This document shows, piece by piece, positions 1 to 8,296 of a stretch of 64,000 bases of DNA. Position numbers and translations under genes: made by a program. The notes under the pieces are model-generated. The model did not search any database. It worked only from the letters and a program-made list of their open reading frames with translations, and was not told the DNA's origin. Numbering within the stretch: position 1 is the stretch's first letter; each line of letters begins with the position of its first letter. The stretch spans positions 1 to 64,000 of the forward strand of contig NZ_JAKGBZ010000016.1 of NCBI RefSeq assembly GCF_021556475.1, read 5' to 3'. Origin of the DNA: Acidiphilium iwatense (GTDB lineage: Bacteria > Pseudomonadota > Alphaproteobacteria > Acetobacterales > Acetobacteraceae).

Positions 1-145
1 GGTTCAACCACCGGCGTCTCCTCGAGCCGATCGGCAACATCCCACCCGCCGAGGCCGAGGCGCGCTACTATGAACAACTGAACGAGATGGCTATGGTCGC
101 CTGAGTCAAACAAAATGGCCTCCGGGATTCCCGGCGCGGTTCACT
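1..145 (+). mobile_element. Right end of an IS3-family insertion sequence (partial)
   Basis: The transposase tail is followed by a short non-coding stretch containing GGCCTCCGG (118-126) and CCGGCGCGGTTCA (131-143). That arrangement is common at the right end of IS3-group elements. The exact terminal base is inferred. At about 145-150 the sequence changes abruptly into reverse-strand remains of a different transposase, which supports an element boundary there. Confidence 0.55.
3..104 (+). CDS. IS3-family transposase, C-terminal end (partial, runs off the left edge)
   Basis: Only the last 33 codons are inside the window. The frame opens at base 3 and stops with TGA at 102-104. The peptide starts FNHRRLLEPIGNIPPAEAEA and ends YYEQLNEMAMVA. 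This is the typical tail of the IS3-family OrfB (DDE integrase), where the motif NxxRxLxxxGxxPP(A)E follows the catalytic core. The catalytic residues lie outside the window, so activity cannot be judged. The strand and tail suggest an element whose right end lies just downstream. Confidence 0.85.
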   Translation, partial: FNHRRLLEPIGNIPPAEAEARYYEQLNEMAMVA

Positions 146-147
146 CC

Positions 148-393
148 TTCGGCCGCCTCCGGCTTGTTGGTGCGAAATACCGAGTGCTTGTCGTTGTAGA
201 GCGCGATCGGCTTGCCATGATCCTCAAGTTACGCGCGCGCGGCCTGGAAATAGGCGAACGCACTCTCGCTGGCGACGAAGTTGAGGTGCATCAGGCGGCT
301 GGTGGCGTCATCGACGCGCGGGAGACCGTCCGCCAAGCCGACCAGAACCTGCAGCCGAGAGAGCTCCTTGCGGCTCATCGTAATCATCGTCAT
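148..393 (-). pseudogene. Decayed ISNCY-type transposase fragment
   Basis: On the minus strand an ATG at 393 opens a frame reading MTMITMSRKELSRLQVLVGL and then jumps directly to DDATSRLMHLNFVASES and AYFQAARA. An in-frame TAA follows (complement of about 231), after which the same frame continues LEDHGKPIALYNDKHSVFR. The N-terminus, the DDAT(S/G)RL block and the HGKPxxLYxDKHSVFR block are recognisable parts of ISNCY/IS1202-like transposases. The roughly 130 residues normally between the first two blocks are missing. The copy therefore has an internal deletion, a nonsense codon where a tyrosine is expected, and a 3' truncation at the IS3 boundary. It cannot encode a working transposase. Confidence 0.75.
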
Positions 394-515
394 CCGCCGT
401 CACCCTCAGCGCCTGAACCGAAGGGAAGGCTTGTGACATTCCAAACGGTGAGGCCGGTGACATCTCTATTCGGTGATATGCACATGTCCAAGCGCCTGAA
501 TCCAGTTTTGACCGG

Positions 516-887
516 CTACGGCCACCGCCGATCCCGATTGGCGATCTGCGCCGAACTCAGCACGTCCGGCCCCTCGGCCACCTGCGGTGCGTGATCCGGC
601 AGCATCGCCGGATCGGCCCAGCAGGTCACCTGTCCGATCGTGCGCGTGCAATAGGGCGGCGGCGGTGGCAGCGGGTGCGGATGCCGACAATAGCTCTTGC
701 CCCGGTCGAGCCGCACCATCGAGCAATCCCTACCGGTCACCAGCGAGATCACCGCATCGGGCACGGTCCGATGAATCGTGGTGATCGCCAGCACGTTGCC
801 GGCGACGCCGATTCCCGCCTCGGCGCCGGCGCCCAGGCCGCAGCCGGCGAGCGGAATCAGGCACAGGAAAACGAGCAAGCGATGCAT
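516..887 (-). CDS. Small predicted outer-membrane/periplasmic lipoprotein, function unknown
   Basis: This 123-residue protein begins MHRLLVFLCLIPLAGC, a short signal peptide ending in a clear lipobox (LAGC, Cys16). It is therefore predicted to be exported and lipidated. The mature part has a glycine-rich start, a central proline run (PHPLPPPPP) and several cysteines around it (CSMV, YCRH, YCTR, VTCW). No enzymatic motif was recognised. It is transcribed divergently from the YfgM-like gene, which starts about 140 bp away. The lipobox and codon bias support it as real; overlapping frames on both strands look like shadows. The role is unknown. Confidence 0.7.
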   Translation of the reverse strand: MHRLLVFLCLIPLAGCGLGAGAEAGIGVAGNVLAITTIHRTVPDAVISLVTGRDCSMVRLDRGKSYCRHPHPLPPPPPYCTRTIGQVTCWADPAMLPDHAPQVAEGPDVLSSAQIANRDRRWP

Positions 888-1028
888 CGCCTTTTAATGC
901 CTTGAAAAAATGAAAATCGGGTTACGTTGCCCTATGCCCCGCGCGCCGCTATGGTCCGCCCGCCTTACCTTGAACGACTTTGCGCGCAGCCCCGCCAACC
1001 CTGCGCGCGTATTGGAGCGAAACCGCGC

Positions 1029-1697
1029 GTGCCCGATATTTTCGACGAAGTCGCCGACGATCTGCGTGCCGAGCGCACCCGGAAATTCCTTGCCCGCTAT
1101 GCCGGCGCGTTCGTCGCCGCCGCGGTGCTGGTGCTGATCGGCATCGGCGGATGGAAGACCTGGCAATGGTATCAGCATCGCCAGAACGTCCGCGCCGCCA
1201 CTCAATACATGGCCCTGACCGACCGGATCGCCCAGGCCGGCCCAGGCCTCGCCAAGGCCGGCGAGATCAAGGACGCGAAGGCGCTGGTCGATTTCGCGGC
1301 CAAGGTACCGGCCGGCTACGCGACCCTCGCGCGCTTCCGCGCCGCCGCGCTTTATAATGCCGCCGGCGATGCCCAATCCGCCGAGGCGCTGTGGAACCGG
1401 CTCGGCGCGTCCGCCAGCGGCGCCGGGCCGATACTGCGCGGCCTCGCCAATCTGCTCTGGGCGCAGCACGCCATGGGCGTCACTCCCGATGCCACGGTGA
1501 TGGCCCGGCTCAAGCCGCTGATGGCACCGTCGAACCCGTGGCACGATCTCGCCCAGGTGAACGCAGCGGTGCTCGACATGCAGGCGGGCAAGAATGCCGA
1601 AGCGAAATCGCTGCTCGATCGCGTTTCCGCCGATCCGGCCGCCCCGGCCAATCTGCGCAATCTGGCCGAAGGCCTCATCGCCAAACTGAACGGATAA
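1029..1697 (+). CDS. YfgM-like, membrane-anchored TPR-like protein
   Basis: From the GTG at 1029 the protein is 222 residues, starting with the family-typical PDIFDEVADDLRAERTRKF. One membrane segment follows at about residues 24-42 (AGAFVAAAVLVLIGIGGW). The remainder is an alanine-rich helical periplasmic domain of the tetratricopeptide-like type (YfgM/DUF2133), with helices such as ATLARFRAAALYNAAGDAQS. YfgM proteins associate with the SecYEG translocon and periplasmic chaperones. The same frame is open back to 927, but the family N-terminus and membrane topology favour 1029. It ends 11 bp before bamB, and the order yfgM-bamB-der matches the conserved cluster known from E. coli and many proteobacteria. 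Confidence 0.8.
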   Translation: MPDIFDEVADDLRAERTRKFLARYAGAFVAAAVLVLIGIGGWKTWQWYQHRQNVRAATQYMALTDRIAQAGPGLAKAGEIKDAKALVDFAAKVPAGYATLARFRAAALYNAAGDAQSAEALWNRLGASASGAGPILRGLANLLWAQHAMGVTPDATVMARLKPLMAPSNPWHDLAQVNAAVLDMQAGKNAEAKSLLDRVSADPAAPANLRNLAEGLIAKLNG

Positions 1698-1708
1698 TCG
1701 AGCACAAC

Positions 1709-3052
1709 ATGACTGAATCACGCGCGATGACCAAACTCGGCCGGCGCAGCGCGATGCTGCTTTCCGCCGGATTGCTCTCGGGGTGCAGCCTGTTCGAGGG
1801 CTCGACCAAGAAACCCGTGCCCGGCGTGAAAATCCCGGTGCTTCCGCCGCACCAACCTCTGGTCGCGAACCCCGCCGCCCCGCCGGTGCGGCTTCCGCCA
1901 TCAGCCGCGCTCAACGCATGGACGCAGGCAGGCGCCAATGCGCGGCACAACCCCGGCTCCGTCTCGCTCCCCGCGCGGCTGGCGCAGGCATGGCGAACCG
2001 GCATCGGCGCCGGCGGCACCTATCGCCGCTCGCTGCACACCCAGCCGGTCGTCGCCAATGGGCGCGTCTTCACCATGGACGCCAACGGCTTCGTCGATGC
2101 GGTCGCCCTGGAAACCGGGCGGCATCTCTGGCGCCAGAAAATGCGGCCCAGGCACAATACCAGCTTCGCCTTCGGCGGCGGCCTCGCGATCGACGGCGGG
2201 ATACTCTACGTGGCCACCGGATTCGCCGAACTGCGCGCGCTCGATCCCGCAACCGGCGCGGCGCACTGGATGAAGAAGCTCGATCAACCGGCACGCTCCG
2301 CCCCCGCCATCGGCGGCGGGCAGATCTACATCGTCCTGCTCGACAACACCCTGACCGCGCTGGACGCCAAAACCGGCGATTTCGCCTGGCGCTTCCCCAC
2401 CGGTTCTTCCTCCAACTCGATGTTCGGCGCGGGCGCGCCCGCCTACGACCAGGGCGTCGTGGTGGCCGGCTTCGGCACCGGCCTGCTCGCCGGGATCAAC
2501 GCGACCACCGGCTCGGCTCTCTGGGAACAGAGCCTCGCCGCCGGCTACGACGTGACCAACCCGCTCAACGTATCGAGCATCGTCGCCAACCCGGTGATCG
2601 GCGGCAATCTGGTGGTCGCAACCGGCCTCGCCGGCTCGACCGTTGCGTTCGACCTGCGCTCCGGCCGGCGCATCTGGGGGCACGGCGCGGGCGGCGCCGA
2701 AACCCCCGCGATCGCCGGCGACTGGCTGTTCCTGCTCACCGACGATCAGCGCCTCGCCGCGATCCATATGCAGGAAGGTTATACCGCCTGGGTTACCGCC
2801 CTGCCCGCCTGGCGCAACCCGAAGACCGATTCCGGCCCGATTTCCTGGCACGGCCCGCTGCTGGCCGGCAACGGGCTGATCCTGACCGGCTCGGATCGCC
2901 GGATGATCGTGGTCGACGCGCGAACCGGCGTTCTGCTCACCCCGCCCGACCGCGCGCTCGGGCTCAACGGTGTCGCGGACATGGCGCCGATCGCCGCGGG
3001 CGGCAATCTTCTGGTCCTCACCCGCAATGCGGTGCTGACCGCGTATCGATGA
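1709..3052 (+). CDS. bamB: Outer-membrane assembly lipoprotein BamB (PQQ-like beta-propeller)
   Basis: A 447-residue lipoprotein. The N-terminus contains MLLSAGLLSGC, a signal peptide with lipobox LSGC. After a proline-rich linker come repeated WD/PQQ-like blades, with motifs such as DAVALETGRHLW, RALDPATGAAHW, TALDAKTGDFAW and FDLRSGRRIWG. These fold as an eight-bladed propeller in BamB, the scaffold of the BAM complex that inserts beta-barrel proteins into the outer membrane. The start may be 1709 or the in-frame ATG at 1727. The stop overlaps the der start (ATGA at 3049-3052), implying translational coupling. Confidence 0.88.
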   Translation: MTESRAMTKLGRRSAMLLSAGLLSGCSLFEGSTKKPVPGVKIPVLPPHQPLVANPAAPPVRLPPSAALNAWTQAGANARHNPGSVSLPARLAQAWRTGIGAGGTYRRSLHTQPVVANGRVFTMDANGFVDAVALETGRHLWRQKMRPRHNTSFAFGGGLAIDGGILYVATGFAELRALDPATGAAHWMKKLDQPARSAPAIGGGQIYIVLLDNTLTALDAKTGDFAWRFPTGSSSNSMFGAGAPAYDQGVVVAGFGTGLLAGINATTGSALWEQSLAAGYDVTNPLNVSSIVANPVIGGNLVVATGLAGSTVAFDLRSGRRIWGHGAGGAETPAIAGDWLFLLTDDQRLAAIHMQEGYTAWVTALPAWRNPKTDSGPISWHGPLLAGNGLILTGSDRRMIVVDARTGVLLTPPDRALGLNGVADMAPIAAGGNLLVLTRNAVLTAYR

Positions 3053-4404
3053 CCGTCCCTGAATCCCGCCCGCCGCGCATCGCCATCTGCGGGCGGCCGA
3101 ATGTCGGCAAATCGACCCTGTTCAACCGTCTCGCGGGAAAGCGGATCGCTCTGGTCGCCGACGAGCCGGGGGTGACGCGCGACCGCAAGGAAGCCTGGGG
3201 CGATCTCGCCGGCCGCCGGGTGCAGCTCATCGACACCGCCGGGCTCGAGGAAGCGCCGCCCGCCAGCCTGCCGGGCCGGATGCGCGCCTCCACCGGCACC
3301 GCCGTCGAACAGGCCGATCTCGTGCTGTTCATGATCGATTCGCGCGCCGGCCTGCTGCCCGAGGACCGACACTTCGCCGCCTGGCTGCGCCGTGCGAACA
3401 AGCCGGTCATCGTCGTCGCCAACAAGGCCGAGGGCAAAGGCGGTGGTGCGGCCGCCCTCGAAGCCTACGCACTCGGCCTCGGCGAACCGGTCGCGATTTC
3501 CGCCGAACATAACGAAGGCGTGTCCGACCTCATCGACCAGATCGTCGAAACCTTGCCCGAAGCGTCCGGCGATACGGAAAGCGAGGGCGCCCGCCCGCTC
3601 CATCTCGCCATCATCGGCCGGCCCAACGCGGGCAAATCGACCCTGCTCAACCGCCTACTCGGCGAGGAGCGCACGATCACCGGCCCCGAACCCGGTCTGA
3701 CCCGAGACGCCATCGCCGCCGAACTCACCGACGCCAAGGGCACGCGCTACCGCCTGTTCGACACCGCCGGCCTGCGCCGCCGCGCGCGCGTCGAACCCGG
3801 TCTCGAAAAACTCTCGACCTCCTCGGCCATCGAGGCGCTGAAATTCGCCGACACGGTGATCCTCGCGATCGACGCGCATGAAGGCATCCACGACCAGGAT
3901 CTGCATATCGCGCGGCTCGTCGAACGCGAAGGCCGCGGCTGCGTCATCGCCCTGACCAAATGGGATCTGGTCGAAGATCGCGACAAGACCCGTCGCGCAA
4001 TCAAGGACCGGCTGGACTCGTCGCTCGCGCAAATGAAGGGCATCGTCACCGTGCCGCTTTCCGCCGAAACCGGCGAAGGCATGGCAAAGCTGCTGCCCGC
4101 CGTGCGCGAGGCCGATGCAATCTGGAACAAGCGCGTCTCCACCGGCGCGCTGAACCGCTGGTTCGAGGGCGCGCTGGAACGCTTCCCGCCGCCCCTGGTG
4201 GACGGCCGCCGGCTCAAGTTGCGCTACATCACCCAGGTCAAGGCCCGGCCGCCCAGCTTCGCCCTGTTCGGCACCCGCGCCGAAGCGACGCCGGAGACCT
4301 ATCAGCGCTATCTGGTGAACAGCCTGCGCGACCAGTTCGATCTGCCCGGCACCCCGATCCGCCTCTCCCTTCGCGGCACCAAAAACCCTTACGCCGAGGA
4401 CTGA
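3049..4404 (+). CDS. der: Ribosome-assembly GTPase Der (EngA)
   Basis: A 451-residue protein with two tandem G domains, the hallmark of Der. The first P-loop is GRPNVGKS at residues 15-22 and the second is GRPNAGKS at 190-197. Each is followed by a DTAGL G3 motif and an NKxE or TKWD G4 motif. The C-terminal KH-like domain contains the conserved KLRYITQVKARPPSFALF stretch. Der acts in maturation of the 50S subunit. The ATG lies inside the bamB stop codon. It converges with the phytanoyl-CoA dioxygenase-like gene, with only 15 bp between stops. Confidence 0.95.
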   Translation: MTVPESRPPRIAICGRPNVGKSTLFNRLAGKRIALVADEPGVTRDRKEAWGDLAGRRVQLIDTAGLEEAPPASLPGRMRASTGTAVEQADLVLFMIDSRAGLLPEDRHFAAWLRRANKPVIVVANKAEGKGGGAAALEAYALGLGEPVAISAEHNEGVSDLIDQIVETLPEASGDTESEGARPLHLAIIGRPNAGKSTLLNRLLGEERTITGPEPGLTRDAIAAELTDAKGTRYRLFDTAGLRRRARVEPGLEKLSTSSAIEALKFADTVILAIDAHEGIHDQDLHIARLVEREGRGCVIALTKWDLVEDRDKTRRAIKDRLDSSLAQMKGIVTVPLSAETGEGMAKLLPAVREADAIWNKRVSTGALNRWFEGALERFPPPLVDGRRLKLRYITQVKARPPSFALFGTRAEATPETYQRYLVNSLRDQFDLPGTPIRLSLRGTKNPYAED

Positions 4405-4419
4405 TCCAGGCGCACGCGG

Positions 4420-5226
4420 TCAGGCGCGATAGATCGTCGGAAACCAGTCCTCGCGCAGCCTCTGCCCGTCCGCCATGCCGTGCCCGGGAAACGGCGGCGA
4501 TGTGCGGCCGGGCCGGGTCACGTAGCGCGCGTCATCGCCCAGAAGCCGGAGCGAAAACGCGCGCCGCCGCGTCGTGGCATCGTTGCCCCGCGCGCCATGG
4601 AGGGTTTTGAAGCTGAATGCCACGGCATCGCCCGGCTGCATCTCCCATTCCAGCACGCGGTATTTCCCCGGCTCCGCATCGGGGTCGGGAACAGGCATAT
4701 AGGCACCTTCATCGGGGTAGAAATTCTCCTCGGACAGCCAGCGCGTCGGCAAGACCGGCTTTGCCCATTTATGCGAACCCGCGACGCATCGCAGCGAAGC
4801 TTCCCCAACCGGGTCCATCGGCGACCAGAAACTGACGGTCTGCTCGCCCTCGACGAAGTAATACGGGCTATCCTGATGCCACGGCGTCGGCTTCGACGTG
4901 CCGGGTTCTTTCACGAGAACGTGGTCGTGAAAGATCTGCACGGTCCGCGATCCCATCAGCCGGGCCGCCACCTCGGCCGCCGGCGATTCGCGGATCGCCG
5001 CCTCGAACTCGGGAATCCGGGTCCAGTTGCAATAATCGTCGAAAAACCTGCCGCTTTCGCCCGCTTTAAGGTTCTCGGCGGCGTACGGCCCCGGCTCGCT
5101 CATGTTGCGCTCGATGCCGGCGCGGATCGTCTCGACCCAATCCCCGAACAATCCCCTCACCAGCACGACGCCATCTCTCTGGAAGCTGTCGATCTGGTCC
5201 TGGGTCGGCAATGTCGCTGTGCTCAT
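4420..5226 (-). CDS. Phytanoyl-CoA dioxygenase (PhyH) family Fe(II)/2-oxoglutarate oxygenase
   Basis: A 268-residue protein. The start at 5226 is preceded by a good AGGAG ribosome site; the frame continues 20 codons upstream without one. The double-stranded beta-helix iron site is visible: WHQD gives His117 and Asp119, TLHGARGN gives His210, and Arg222 is the likely 2-oxoglutarate anchor. PhyH-family enzymes hydroxylate diverse small molecules, and the substrate cannot be read from sequence. It stands alone between der (convergent) and the pentapeptide/PAAR unit on the same strand, 93 bp upstream, so co-transcription is possible but nothing links the functions. Confidence 0.82.
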   Translation of the reverse strand: MSTATLPTQDQIDSFQRDGVVLVRGLFGDWVETIRAGIERNMSEPGPYAAENLKAGESGRFFDDYCNWTRIPEFEAAIRESPAAEVAARLMGSRTVQIFHDHVLVKEPGTSKPTPWHQDSPYYFVEGEQTVSFWSPMDPVGEASLRCVAGSHKWAKPVLPTRWLSEENFYPDEGAYMPVPDPDAEPGKYRVLEWEMQPGDAVAFSFKTLHGARGNDATTRRRAFSLRLLGDDARYVTRPGRTSPPFPGHGMADGQRLREDWFPTIYRA

Positions 5227-5319
5227 CGGTCTCGCTCCTGATCGCTTAAGACATGAAAGCATTTTACGTACGCCAGATATGAACAAATCAGAAACGTCCT
5301 GTGTTTACTTGATCCCGGT

Positions 5320-6303
5320 TCAGGTGGAGATCTCGTAACTCTGCTTGAGCAGGTCGTAGATTGGGCCAACCAACGCTTCTTCGCCTTTTTCACAGCACTC
5401 GAACAGGTCGTAGCGTGAAATGATGTCCTGTGGCTGAGTGTCGATACGTAGGCAGCCAACATCAAGGTAATTGGCAAGAATTTCCTGTGACCGCTGATCG
5501 GAGAGCTGACCGGCGATTACCTGCTGTTCTTGGCACAGTTTCGGCATGTCGGCGATGAAGGCGCTGCCGTCCGCAGGCATCCTGACCGAGCGGAACGGAA
5601 ACTCCGCCCGGACATCGATCCATTGCAGGGCAGCCTTCTCGAAGCTGACCTCGGTGAAACCGGCGAGTTCCGGCACGCCCTTGCGGGCGGTATCTTTCTC
5701 GTCTGAATATTTTCCCCGGAATGTGAGGTCCTGGAAAGCTCCTTCGAACCGGCAGTTCACGAAGCCGCTGCATCCAAAATCCACCCCGCTCAGCTTCTTG
5801 AACACGAAGACGCAGTTAACAAACTGCGGATCGCCGATGCTTGTCTTGGCAAGCTTTATGTTTTCAAAGTGGCAATTAATATAGCGTGATTGATATTCGT
5901 CCTTCTTGCTGGTGTTATAATCAAAACCAATGGCCCCAACCTGCCACTCACAGCGATAGAACCGGCAATTGATGAAGGTGCAGCCGTAATCCCCGAAATC
6001 GTTCATATCGGCATAATCAAAGACGCAATCCTGAAAGACACTGTGCTCAGCGACCGTTTCAGCAAGTGACCCTGCGGTGAAATCGCACGATTTGAACACG
6101 GCATGGTTCAACGATTTCTTGCGCCGCGCATCTGGAGGGCAGAGCCGCAGTCCCCGCAGATCGAACAGCCCGTCCTCGGTCCTGCCGAAGGGTTGGGTCC
6201 GCAGCGCCTCGTCGGGATCGATCCCGGCCCAGCGCTCGCGCCATTCGGTGAATTGCTTGGCGGTATGGCGCTTCGGCGGGCGGGATGCGGAAAGTTCGGT
6301 CAT
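5320..6303 (-). CDS. Pentapeptide-repeat protein, candidate immunity partner of the PAAR protein
   Basis: A 327-residue protein. Between about residues 66 and 215 it has a run of degenerate five-residue repeats (FKSCDF, FQDCVFDYADM, FINCRFYRCEW, YINCHFENIKL, FVNCVF, FVNCRFEGAF), with Phe and Cys at recurring positions. This predicts a right-handed quadrilateral beta-helix. The N-terminal 65 residues (with WRERWAGIDPDEALRTQPF) and the C-terminal 110 residues are non-repetitive. There is no signal peptide, so it is predicted to be cytoplasmic. It begins 5 bp after the stop of the PAAR-nuclease gene on the same strand, the usual position of an immunity gene. The immunity role is inferred from position. 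Pentapeptide proteins in general can act as DNA mimics or binding scaffolds. Confidence 0.72.
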   Translation of the reverse strand: MTELSASRPPKRHTAKQFTEWRERWAGIDPDEALRTQPFGRTEDGLFDLRGLRLCPPDARRKKSLNHAVFKSCDFTAGSLAETVAEHSVFQDCVFDYADMNDFGDYGCTFINCRFYRCEWQVGAIGFDYNTSKKDEYQSRYINCHFENIKLAKTSIGDPQFVNCVFVFKKLSGVDFGCSGFVNCRFEGAFQDLTFRGKYSDEKDTARKGVPELAGFTEVSFEKAALQWIDVRAEFPFRSVRMPADGSAFIADMPKLCQEQQVIAGQLSDQRSQEILANYLDVGCLRIDTQPQDIISRYDLFECCEKGEEALVGPIYDLLKQSYEIST

Positions 6304-6308
6304 AATGC

Positions 6309-7172
6309 TTACGGTATCAGAAAATCGTCGATGATTGGTACTTCGGGTTCCTCGGGCATGATCGGGGTGTCCGGCGGACCTTGAGATGAGGCGGGAGCAA
6401 TTTTCGGCGGAGGCATTGGCGGCTGCGGGTCGATCGTTTTGCCGCTGGTATCCAGATGCATCAGGTCATCACCGTATTTCAGCCGGTGCGCCTGGAGTTG
6501 GCCCTGGGTGGTCATGTCGTACTGGTCGCCCGTATCCTTGTCGATGAAATCTGGGCCACGATTGGATTTCCCCGTGATTCGCTTGTTTAAAGCGTCATCT
6601 TTTCTAACTTGGTCACGTGCCTCCTTGTCGATCTGAGTGCCTCGGAACCGCGCTCGCGCGTTCGGGTCTTTCTTGATCGCACGCAACTGTCGATCGGTGT
6701 ACACGTCCTTATCCGGCCCCCGATCGATTTTCCCGGCGGCGCTGGTGGTATGGTCTTGTAGGTGCCGGTAGACCTGCTCGCGGGTCAGGGGCGGGCTCTG
6801 GGGCGTGGTCGTGTCCGATACCAGGGTGATCGTTGGCGCGCCCGCATTGGTACCACCCGTTCCACCGGCCGCGCCACCCATGCCGATCAGTACGGTCGGC
6901 ATTCCGCCGACGATCACCCCGCCATGGGCGGTCTGGTCGCCCATCCGCGCCGCCGGCATTCCGCCGATCAGCACCGTCGGCGAGCCCATCACGATGGTAT
7001 CGGGCGGCCCCACGCAGGTCACCAGGTCGGAAACCCTTGCCGCCGGCAGCCCGCCGATCAGCACATTCGGCGCGCCCTTGACGATCGGGCCGCCGACATG
7101 AGGCACCGGCCCGTCGCTGGCTGGGCAGGTGTGCATGTCGGTGATCCGCGCCGCGGGCTTTTCTCCAGCCAT
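6309..7172 (-). CDS. PAAR-domain protein with C-terminal nuclease-like toxin domain
   Basis: From the ATG at 7172 this is 287 residues. Residues 1-100 form a PAAR tip domain with TDMHTCP and three near-identical blocks (APNVLIGGLPAAR, SPTVLIGGMPAAR, MPTVLIG). A glycine/proline linker follows to about residue 128. Residues 129-245 are a separate domain with RGTQIDKEARDQ, then RGPDFIDKDTGDQYDMTT (Asp208 and Asp219 conspicuous) and QAHRLKYG. The GPDFxD...YDxTT pattern resembles restriction-endonuclease-like toxin tips; this assignment is inference. A proline-rich tail ends the protein. PAAR proteins sharpen the type VI secretion spike and carry fused effectors. No other T6SS gene is in the window. 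An upstream ATG at 7214 is in frame, but the domain begins at 7172. Confidence 0.78.
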   Translation of the reverse strand: MAGEKPAARITDMHTCPASDGPVPHVGGPIVKGAPNVLIGGLPAARVSDLVTCVGPPDTIVMGSPTVLIGGMPAARMGDQTAHGGVIVGGMPTVLIGMGGAAGGTGGTNAGAPTITLVSDTTTPQSPPLTREQVYRHLQDHTTSAAGKIDRGPDKDVYTDRQLRAIKKDPNARARFRGTQIDKEARDQVRKDDALNKRITGKSNRGPDFIDKDTGDQYDMTTQGQLQAHRLKYGDDLMHLDTSGKTIDPQPPMPPPKIAPASSQGPPDTPIMPEEPEVPIIDDFLIP

Positions 7173-7410
7173 GAGGCAATCTTGCCCGACCAAGCGGTCC
7201 TGGCAAGACCGCAATCAGGTGGTCGGTCCATGGAACAGGATGATCGGCGGCGGAGCGCGTCGTAGAGCATGGCCTTTTCCACCTTGAGCCAAGTCGCGCG
7301 CGAACTGACTGACGGCATCGCGGCGATGCCCGGTCTCGCCTGCGGGATTTCGGCATCCCGGCGATCGGGGATAAAGACGGAATCATCAATCGAAACCGAG
7401 GAGTTCCAGC
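7173..7410. other. Intergenic spacer between divergent PAAR protein and 3-hydroxybutyrate dehydrogenase
   Basis: This spacer of about 240 bp must hold the promoters for both divergent genes. Short frames on both strands (for example 7269-7400 on plus) show no similarity I recognise and no ribosome site. I see no clear promoter consensus or terminator. Confidence 0.4.
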
Positions 7411-8193
7411 ATGGCGCGATTTGACGGCAAGGTCGGCGTGATTACGGGAGCGGCAAGCGGCATCGGCCGCGCGATCGCGGAGCAATTTGCCCGCGAAGGC
7501 GGCCACGCGGTGATCGCCGATCTCGATCTCGACACGGCACAGGCAACCGCGCGCGAGATCGGCGCACTGGGGCCGGAAGCCTTCGCGGTCGCGATGGATG
7601 TTTCCGACGAAGCGCGGGTGCAGGCGGGAATCGACGCGGTCGGCGCCAAATTCGGCCGGATCGACGTTCTGGTCAGCAATGCCGGTATTCAGATCGTCCA
7701 CCCGGTCCACGAATTTCCGTTCGCCGAATGGAAGAGGCTGCTCGCCATCCATCTCGACGGCGCGTTCCTCACCACCAGGGCATGCCTCAAATACATGTAC
7801 GCCCAGAAAAGCGGCGCGATTGTCTATATCGGTTCGGTCCATTCGAAAGAAGCGTCCAGGCTCAAATCGCCCTATGTCACGGCGAAGCACGGGCTGATCG
7901 GGCTGTGCAAGGTCGTTGCCAAGGAAGGCGCGGAATTCGGCGTGCGCGCCAATGTGGTCTGCCCCGGCTATGTGCGCACGCCATTGGTGAATAAACAAAT
8001 CCCCGAACAATCGAAGGCGCTGGGCATCACCGAGGATGCGGTGATCCGCACCGTCATGCTGCGCGACACCGTCGATGGCGAATTCACCACGGTCGAGGAT
8101 GTCGCCGCGGCGGTGCTGCATTTCGCCGGCTTCCCGACCAATGCGCTCACCGGTCAGTCGCTCGTCGTCAGCCATGGCTGGTTCATGCAATGA
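7411..8193 (+). CDS. D-3-hydroxybutyrate dehydrogenase (SDR family)
   Basis: A 260-residue short-chain dehydrogenase. The cofactor motif TGAASGIG lies at residues 12-19, NAG at 90-92, and the catalytic Ser142, Tyr155 and Lys159 (SPYVTAKHG) are present. The C-terminal pattern (VCPGYVRTPLV, then NALTGQSLVVSHGWFMQ) is characteristic of 3-hydroxybutyrate dehydrogenases. These enzymes interconvert 3-hydroxybutyrate and acetoacetate in the use of poly-3-hydroxybutyrate stores. Other SDR substrates cannot be excluded. It starts after GAGGAGTTCCAGC, a strong ribosome site. The gene stands alone. Confidence 0.85.
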   Translation: MARFDGKVGVITGAASGIGRAIAEQFAREGGHAVIADLDLDTAQATAREIGALGPEAFAVAMDVSDEARVQAGIDAVGAKFGRIDVLVSNAGIQIVHPVHEFPFAEWKRLLAIHLDGAFLTTRACLKYMYAQKSGAIVYIGSVHSKEASRLKSPYVTAKHGLIGLCKVVAKEGAEFGVRANVVCPGYVRTPLVNKQIPEQSKALGITEDAVIRTVMLRDTVDGEFTTVEDVAAAVLHFAGFPTNALTGQSLVVSHGWFMQ

Positions 8194-8227
8194 ACCGGAA
8201 GACCGATATCGGAACGAGTTCGAAACG

Positions 8228-8257
8228 TCATCGCGAGCGCAGCGAAGCAATCCATGG
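8228..8257. repeat. Dispersed intergenic repeat (ATTGCGAGC/GAAGCAATCCA type)
   Basis: The sequence CGTCATCGCGAGCGCAGCGA followed by AGCAATCCATGG lies between the hydroxybutyrate dehydrogenase and livF. Related copies occur at 13007-13048 and, in opposite orientation, at 24972-25000. Repeats of this CATTGCGAGCG...GAAGCAATCCA form are widespread in proteobacterial intergenic DNA. No function is assigned. Confidence 0.6.
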
Positions 8258-8296
8258 TTGAGCGCCCTCAGGATCGGGACACTGGCCTGATCGACA

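Noticed and set aside
115-594. 159-codon plus-strand open frame near the left edge
   Set aside because: It reads antisense to the ISNCY transposase remnant and into the lipoprotein gene. No domain, no ribosome site.
5320-7172. A complete type VI secretion locus
   Set aside because: Only a PAAR protein is present. No Hcp, VgrG, TssB/C, ClpV or membrane-complex genes occur in the 64 kb.
7269-7410. Small ORF starting MAFSTLSQVARELTDGIA upstream of the hydroxybutyrate dehydrogenase
   Set aside because: No ribosome site, no recognisable similarity, and it runs into the next gene's ribosome site region.
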